Source of the DNA: Haemonchus contortus
Lineage: Eukaryota; Nematoda; Chromadorea; Rhabditida; Trichostrongylidae
Assembly (NCBI GenBank): GCA_000469685.2
Contig: LS997567.1
Location: 12,347,210-12,411,209 of the forward strand
Direction of reading: 5' to 3'
DNA length: 64,000 bases
Part shown: positions 59,074 to 64,000 of the stretch, piece after piece
Layout of the letters: the number at the start of each line of letters is the position of its first letter
How positions within the stretch are numbered: position 1 is the stretch's first letter
Made by a program: the position numbers and the translations under genes
The notes under the pieces: generated by a model
What the model was told of the DNA's origin: nothing
The model's database searches: none
What the model saw: the letters and a program-made list of their open reading frames with translations, nothing else

Positions 59074-59259
59074 TATACAGGTATGCTAACCCCATTTCTA
59101 GCTTAATATTAAATTACAGTAAGGCACTTAGAAAGCTTAGTAAGAATCAGCTAGTAACTATTCTTGGAACGGATTGTGTGTGTCACAGCCAAAGCTGTCC
59201 AGTATGTAGATAACTATCATGGAGATATAGTGGCAGGTAACCCATCTTCTGTGGTGTTA

Positions 59260-60120
59260 TTTGCTTTATCAGAAGCAATTGTATGCATTAGCTGTTCACA
59301 CTTAGTCAAGAGATCAGTTGTACAATTGCCCAAGGATGTTGGATTGTTGATCTCATAGGGACAGGTCAGTCAATAGGCTGATCCTGTCAGCTAGGCCAGA
59401 TTACTGAGTGGCTGGAAGTGTGAATGAGCAACTTGAAAAACGGCACTGGGGTGATTAGACAGAGTGAATATCGTGAATAATTTCCATATCACTGAGGCAG
59501 CCTCTCGAGAATGAAGTTCAGATGTAAGTTTTGAGAAGTTTCTCCAAACTCGAAAAAATTATACCCAGTCCCAAGCACATTGGGGATATTTTGGAAGCCT
59601 ATAGGTTGTAGACAAAAAATATTTCTAACAAACTAAGTCTAAAAATGTTCGTATGCATCCTTACGATGAAGTGTGGGTCTCCTTTTTGGGCGTGGTAGTC
59701 TATTCGCGAACTAGGGAATCAAGTAATTTTTAGTTTGAAAAGCTGCTGTCATCGGAAATTGGCGTATTGTCGAGTCTATACATTCTGGTAAAAAATGGTA
59801 TAGAAATGATCAGTGCAACCTGAGGGATGCAATTGTTCACTTTTTGTTCGGTTTTGGGCACGGTAACCGCTTCACAACGGTTCAAAACGTTCTGGTTATA
59901 ATTATAGCGAGAGTCGTTTCTAACGACGTGCCCTCGGAAACTGTGGTAGACCTAGGTCTTCAAAATCGATTTTTTTATTGCGATCAGTCGCTCTGTAGAC
60001 CTTGAGGAGCTGACTTCAATTGTTTATAGAAAGTGAGATAAAACTAGTTACAAGGAAAAAACGCGAAAACGCGGAAACGATTTTTTTTCGTGGTCTTTTG
60101 AACGATTAGGGTGCTTATTG
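59260..60120 (-). repeat. Right long terminal inverted repeat
   Basis: Inverse counterpart of 52003-52790, slightly longer because of small insertions. It ends ...GCTTATTG at 60120, after which RTE copy 4 resumes. Confidence 0.8.
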
Positions 60121-61075
60121 TACTATCTCGCCCAAACTTTTCGGGTGCCGTTTCGAAAACATCATGCGTCATATTGAGTGAGAGTGGAGGCTGACAGCCG
60201 CTACTCATATCATCTCCGCTTTGCAAATGACATCGTACTTATAACACCGAATATCGAGCAGGCGGGACTAATGCTGACTGAATTCGACAACGCTTGTGGA
60301 AAGGCTGGATTACGGCTAAATTTAACGAGGACGGTGTTCATGCGTACCGGATAGGTAGAGTCGTCTAGATGCGTCTGGAGATCCTTGCACTCTGAACGGA
60401 GCGAATATCTCTTGATGCTTCGGCTGCTTTTATCTAGGCATAGAAGTCAGTCAGTGATGAGCGACCTAGCACAGGAACTGAGCAGAAGGAACGCGCAGCC
60501 TGGAGAGCATCTAGAAACATCGAGGGATGATAAGGAGGACAAATAAAGTGTGGCTCCGCGCTTACTTATTCGACGATGCGGTCCTTCCTGCTTTGGCATA
60601 CGCCTCAGAGACTTGGACTCTACGAAAGCAGGGTGAGCATGCAGTTAGCGTCAGCGTAACGTGCCGTGGAAAGGACGATGCTCGGAAGTTCTCTATACAC
60701 GCATGTGCTGAGAGGAGTCTAGAGTTCCCAGCTCGACCGCGAATGAAGATCGGGGATGCCGGCGATTCCAAGGGAGATTTTCCAAGGAATTGCAAGGTAG
60801 GTAGGCTGGGCACGCCATGTGGTATAGTTATGACCGTTGGACCGGAGCGATAACTGAATGGATCCTTCGAGATGTCGAGCGAACACCAGAACGGCCGTTA
60901 GCGCGATGGTCAGGCTACACAGGAAGGCTCTGAAGGAAAGGAACGCTTTGCCCTGTGTCCCTTGAGCGAGGCCGATTCACTGGACTACTTCGGCACGCGC
61001 TAGGGAAGAATGGAGACGTTACTAGCGTCCGCTTGAGGAAATATATGGTCAATGACACGACAGGTGACACACGGT
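60121..61075 (+). pseudogene. RTE-1-like LINE copy 4, 3' piece
   Basis: Picks up at the RT motif equivalent to ISPKLFSAALENIMRHLE, then YHLRFANDIVLITPNIEQAG (Asn replaces the first catalytic-box Asp), FDNACGKAGLRLNL and, at 60590, [20 protein letters not shown]. The C-terminal domain is decayed (RPLARWSGY, VRLRKYMVND). It ends in GGTGACA/GGTGATAC units as in the other copies. Confidence 0.9.
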
Positions 61076-61318
61076 GATACTGTACCATTTAGTAGCCTAC
61101 GGTCTGGTCACTGTTGGAGTCACATGGGATCTCACGATGTCCTCTCGCCTTTTACATGCGAATTATCGCAACTGGCATCAAATGAACCTTCACTATTTTG
61201 GAGGTATCAGACTATGCTATATTTATACAGACTGCAAGGGAACCTACTTGTGAAACTGAATAAAAGCAAAAGTTGTTTATGTGATTAATTATTTCTGCCC
61301 TAGAGATTTTGGAGTATC

Positions 61319-61344
61319 GGCGCCCATAGTTTTGGGACACTCTG
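61319..61344 (+). repeat. Solo inverted-repeat end of the outer mariner family
   Basis: Matches 2018-2043 at 22 of 26 positions (GGCGCCCATAGTTTTGGG...) and is followed by TA. The partner end was not found nearby, so it is a truncated copy. Confidence 0.65.
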
Positions 61345-63099
61345 TACATAGCCAGAGGCCAACTCTATATCGGAGAGGCGGACAGCAATGTCATGCGCCG
61401 CCATCGAAAACATTATCGGAAGGCAAATGAGGATCAGGTCGAACTAGAGTTTCTGAACTGACTGCGATCCTATGAGCAGCGTCACAGCGTCACTTACAGA
61501 TATTGATCGAAAAATTTGCCAGAAAGGGTGTCTAGATCGAATTTATGACAATTCTCCTTAGCGCTTCCGAACGATGGCCATCTGTTTCAGGAGTATCCTT
61601 TGAATACGCTAGTATGAAATCAAAGCATGTCATGTCGAGAGCCCTAGGTCTTCGGTGTCTCAATTCGGAGTGTTAGTCAGACTGGAATTCTTCTGAATAT
61701 TCAGATTAACTTCACTATCTTCCTTTGAACCTTTCTTGAGTGATTAGTTGAGGTAACCGTTCGATCAATGATTACACCTTTCCTTTGATTCCGCGTCTTA
61801 GCTTTACATCGCTTATTGATTCTGTTACTTCAATGTTCTCTTCGATTTCCTTATTTTTTTCATTGAATTGTCGTCAGTTGACCTTATTTGCTTCACTTCT
61901 TCTTTCCTAGTCGTCCACTATTATTATCAGAGCTCCTTCCCAGTGAAAATGAAGTCCTCATATATCTAATTTGGCAAGCAAGGTGATCGTTTCGACCTTA
62001 ATGATTATGCAATGGAATTCCTTGCCTGAGTTGCTTTACGAGCTCTGGACCCAGATCGGATTGCTGAAAGTCAGATGGAACAAATAGACCTGCATAGCTC
62101 ACTGATGAATTCGTGAGGATAATTATTAGAAATATAAAGTGGACCTTCATGTTCTTTAAGTTATCACTGCATGCCTATAGGTGTTCGGAATTGTCGTGGG
62201 TTTCTGGCTTTGCGACTCCATTACGTCAGAAGACGACCTATTTTGATGAACAAGTATTTTTCGTATTATACAGGTTTGTATATTTTGAATTACATTCGAA
62301 TGCGACCTATGTAGGAGAGCATGTTTTTTTGTAATCCGGAGGCTTGTATTTGTTAAGTTAATTTGATTTTTTACATGCCCTTACAGAACATATGAAAAAA
62401 ATCAAAGAAAAGCCAAAAAAAACAAACGCATCCAAAGATGTACCCAGAACGTGATTAATAAACAACTAAGGAAACACAAAAAAGTATTATAGAACAACTG
62501 ATGGAGAACATCAAACATTTATGAACATTATGAACAATAAAAAAATATATATACATATATAATGATACATACATGTATATCTATAAAGGGTACCAATAGT
62601 AAGATGTTAACACGCTGGCGATCATGCCTCCTAATGCCAGGACGCACATTTTTGGCTCGCTGGGGTATTTATATTATTTATCAGGTGTTCCTATGATTTC
62701 TTCATGTTTTCAGGTATCAGCTGAGCTCACAGTCTCCTAGAGAATCTTGAAGCCTTGCGGTCCAGGAATCATTCATTTCTAACTACAGATATAAGAGAAA
62801 GTAAAGATTAATGTAAGAACAATATAAAAGCGCGGTCGCCAATGGGTTAACGAAAACACATCAATTATAACTAAGGTGACAACTAGCTGTGATTCCTGAG
62901 AAACTGAGAAGTTTCACCTTGGAACGACTGAGTGAGAAACTAGCTTTCCTGCTAAACTTGGTATACTCAGAACCAGCTCTGTGCGTAAAGATGTGCTTTC
63001 CTAGTGAAGTACTGGCTGAAGCAAAGCATGATTTGCTTGGCTTCCCTCTAATTTCTGAAGTTTTGAAAAAAAAAACTTGGTAGTACCGAATGAGATTGT
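61345..63099. other. No recognised gene
   Basis: Contains an A-rich/AT-dinucleotide patch at about 62390-62590. No transposon protein, RNA or convincing exon. Confidence 0.55.
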
Positions 63100-63200
63100 G
63101 TCCATTATTTTCACGTTCGGTCTTCTTGAAACCTGGGCATGTTACACAATATTTCACAATTCTTTGCCGTACAGGTTTGTTATGATGGAACCGTTTATTT

Positions 63201-63237
63201 GGTCGACGTTTCGACTAAATCGTCGTCTTCAGGGACC
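63201..63237 (-). ncRNA. Hammerhead-like motif (family B), best kept
   Basis: On the - strand: GGTC, one extra C, perfect core CTGAAGA, stem II GAC-GATTTA-GTC, GAAAC, triplet GTC, GACC. Stem I (GGTC:GACC) differs from family A (GGCT:AGCC), yet every pair is preserved. Located 220 bp downstream of the ORF stop on the same strand. Confidence 0.6.
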
Positions 63238-63459
63238 TGAAAGTAGTTCGGAGCTCTTGATCTATGGCTTACCCGACCAAACGCCCAAACGCACTAGGCC
63301 AGTTGCAACAGCTCGGAGAAACTCCAACACCGAAATATCCCAGCCAAGAAACCAACCTTCTGCGGTTCCACCAGCGCTGTCGTCCCACTCTAGTTCGTGA
63401 ACAACAAGGGAACAATGAGACACCATTGACGGTCGTGAGATAAGAATTACGCGGTGATC

Positions 63460-63999
63460 TCAAAGCCCACAAAAGGGTACGAATGGCAGAAGTTCACTCG
63501 TTATGGCAATGCACTCATTTCGGTTGTTCAGCTTAGGATTCCTCTCGCGGATGTACAATGCTTCCAACATCTTTCTGGTATCGATCTCATCCTCGTAGGC
63601 TAGGATTTTGCATTTGATATCAAAATCTTTGCCGTGATGTCCTTCTAATCGATGCCTCCCAAGTGGCGTAGATGGGCTTCCTCGCCTTTTACCTGCTAGA
63701 TGTTCTTTGACGCGTGTGCCCAGCATCCTTCCCGTCTCACCAACATATATTTCGTCACAGGCTGAACCCTGAAGTTGGTATACAGTCCCTCGCTGTGTGC
63801 AATCTCCATTCCTTCCGAACGGACAAACAACGCAGTTAATCGTCGTACATGCACGATCATAAAGTCTGTTGCGGATCAAAAGACGTTTGATATTGTCCGT
63901 TGGTACGTTTATCAAGACAACATCATTAGCTAAATCCGCTCGTGCAATGCTCCGTCGTATTTCCGCGCTGATTTCGTCTGATATGAACGGAAGTTGCAT
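63460..63999 (-). CDS. Penelope-like element ORF, C-terminal endonuclease (partial)
   Basis: 179 codons open to the window edge, so the 5' part is missing. The linker (FISDEISAEIRRSIARADL) is followed by Cys residues at about 51, 56, 59 and 67, then the GIY-YIG domain: TVY (72-74), YVG (85-87), GTRVKEHLAG with Arg96 and His100, and a C-terminal EALYIRERNPKLNNRNE with the candidate catalytic Glu near 146. The usual catalytic residues are all present. This is the only PLE endonuclease in the window without a visible lesion. In the element it would cut target DNA for RT priming. Confidence 0.88.
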   Translation of the reverse strand: MQLPFISDEISAEIRRSIARADLANDVVLINVPTDNIKRLLIRNRLYDRACTTINCVVCPFGRNGDCTQRGTVYQLQGSACDEIYVGETGRMLGTRVKEHLAGKRRGSPSTPLGRHRLEGHHGKDFDIKCKILAYEDEIDTRKMLEALYIRERNPKLNNRNECIAITSELLPFVPFCGL

Positions 64000-64000
64000 A

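Larger units (their letters stand above)
52003..60120. mobile_element. 8.1-kb element with ~0.8-kb terminal inverted repeats
   Basis: The ends begin CAATACTCAC (left) and CAATAAGCAC (right, read inward). Similarity between the ends extends over roughly 790-860 bp each (52003-52790 and 59260-60120). RTE copy 4 stops at one end and resumes at the other at the equivalent codon. This fixes the insertion point and suggests a TA target (TG at the left, TA at the right). Inside are a decayed Tc1-like transposase and a GIY-YIG reading frame. The superfamily is uncertain; the TA target hints at Tc1/mariner, but such long repeats are unusual for it. Confidence 0.75.
63100..64000 (-). mobile_element. 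Penelope-like element (family B), cut by window edge
   Basis: On the - strand: endonuclease end of the ORF (63999-63460), untranslated tail, hammerhead-like motif (63237-63201) and trailing sequence to about 63100 that matches 43660-43735. The RT part lies beyond the window. Confidence 0.88.

Overview
The window looks like transposon-rich, gene-poor nuclear DNA from a nematode, probably a strongylid (hookworm-like) parasite. The evidence is an RTE-1-like LINE family in four copies, a BovB/RTE-like LINE, a CR1-like LINE, DD37D mariner DNA transposons, Penelope-like elements (PLEs) with GIY-YIG endonucleases, tRNA-derived short repeats, and short introns bounded by GTRNGT and TTYCAG. There are no operons, ribosome binding sites or other bacterial features. 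The species is inferred only from element families and intron style.

Layout. 0-2 kb: a mariner (148-1446) nested inside another Tc1/mariner-type element (31-2043). 2-6.9 kb: no recognisable gene. 6.9-11.8 kb: two head-to-head PLE fragments, a 1.2-kb insertion carrying two short tRNA-headed repeats, then a ~0.9-kb repeat (here called R10) in inverted orientation around a G-rich spacer. 11.8-14.5 kb: decayed CR1-like LINE. 16.3-19.6 kb: RTE copy 1, followed by ~820 bp of (AAT)n. 21.5-34 kb: exons of what appears to be one tetraspanin gene on the + strand, whose introns hold a TG-rich minisatellite, three tRNA-like SINEs, an RTE fragment, a PLE and a third R10. 34.8-37.8 kb: BovB/RTE-like LINE. 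39.2 kb: long near-perfect hairpin. 40-46 kb: a few candidate host exons, of which the best is a two-exon model on the - strand at 45.5-46.1 kb, plus a second PLE family. 46.6-61.1 kb: one old RTE (copy 4) broken by two later insertions, namely RTE copy 2 (48.1-51.5 kb, with a 10-bp target duplication) and an 8.1-kb element with ~0.8-kb terminal inverted repeats (52.0-60.1 kb). 63.1-64 kb: a PLE running off the window edge with an apparently intact endonuclease end.

The most interesting signal is a set of five hammerhead-ribozyme-like motifs (6918, 31467, 32752, 43618, 63201) at the 3' side of PLE coding remnants or R10. Their flanking stems change in a compensated way between families. Two of them bracket R10 in direct orientation, which resembles a non-autonomous, ribozyme-flanked retroelement. 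Second is the 8.1-kb long-inverted-repeat element, whose insertion point can be read exactly from the interrupted RTE. Most coding sequence here is broken transposon protein. Host gene calls rest on splice-site and reading-phase consistency and are tentative.
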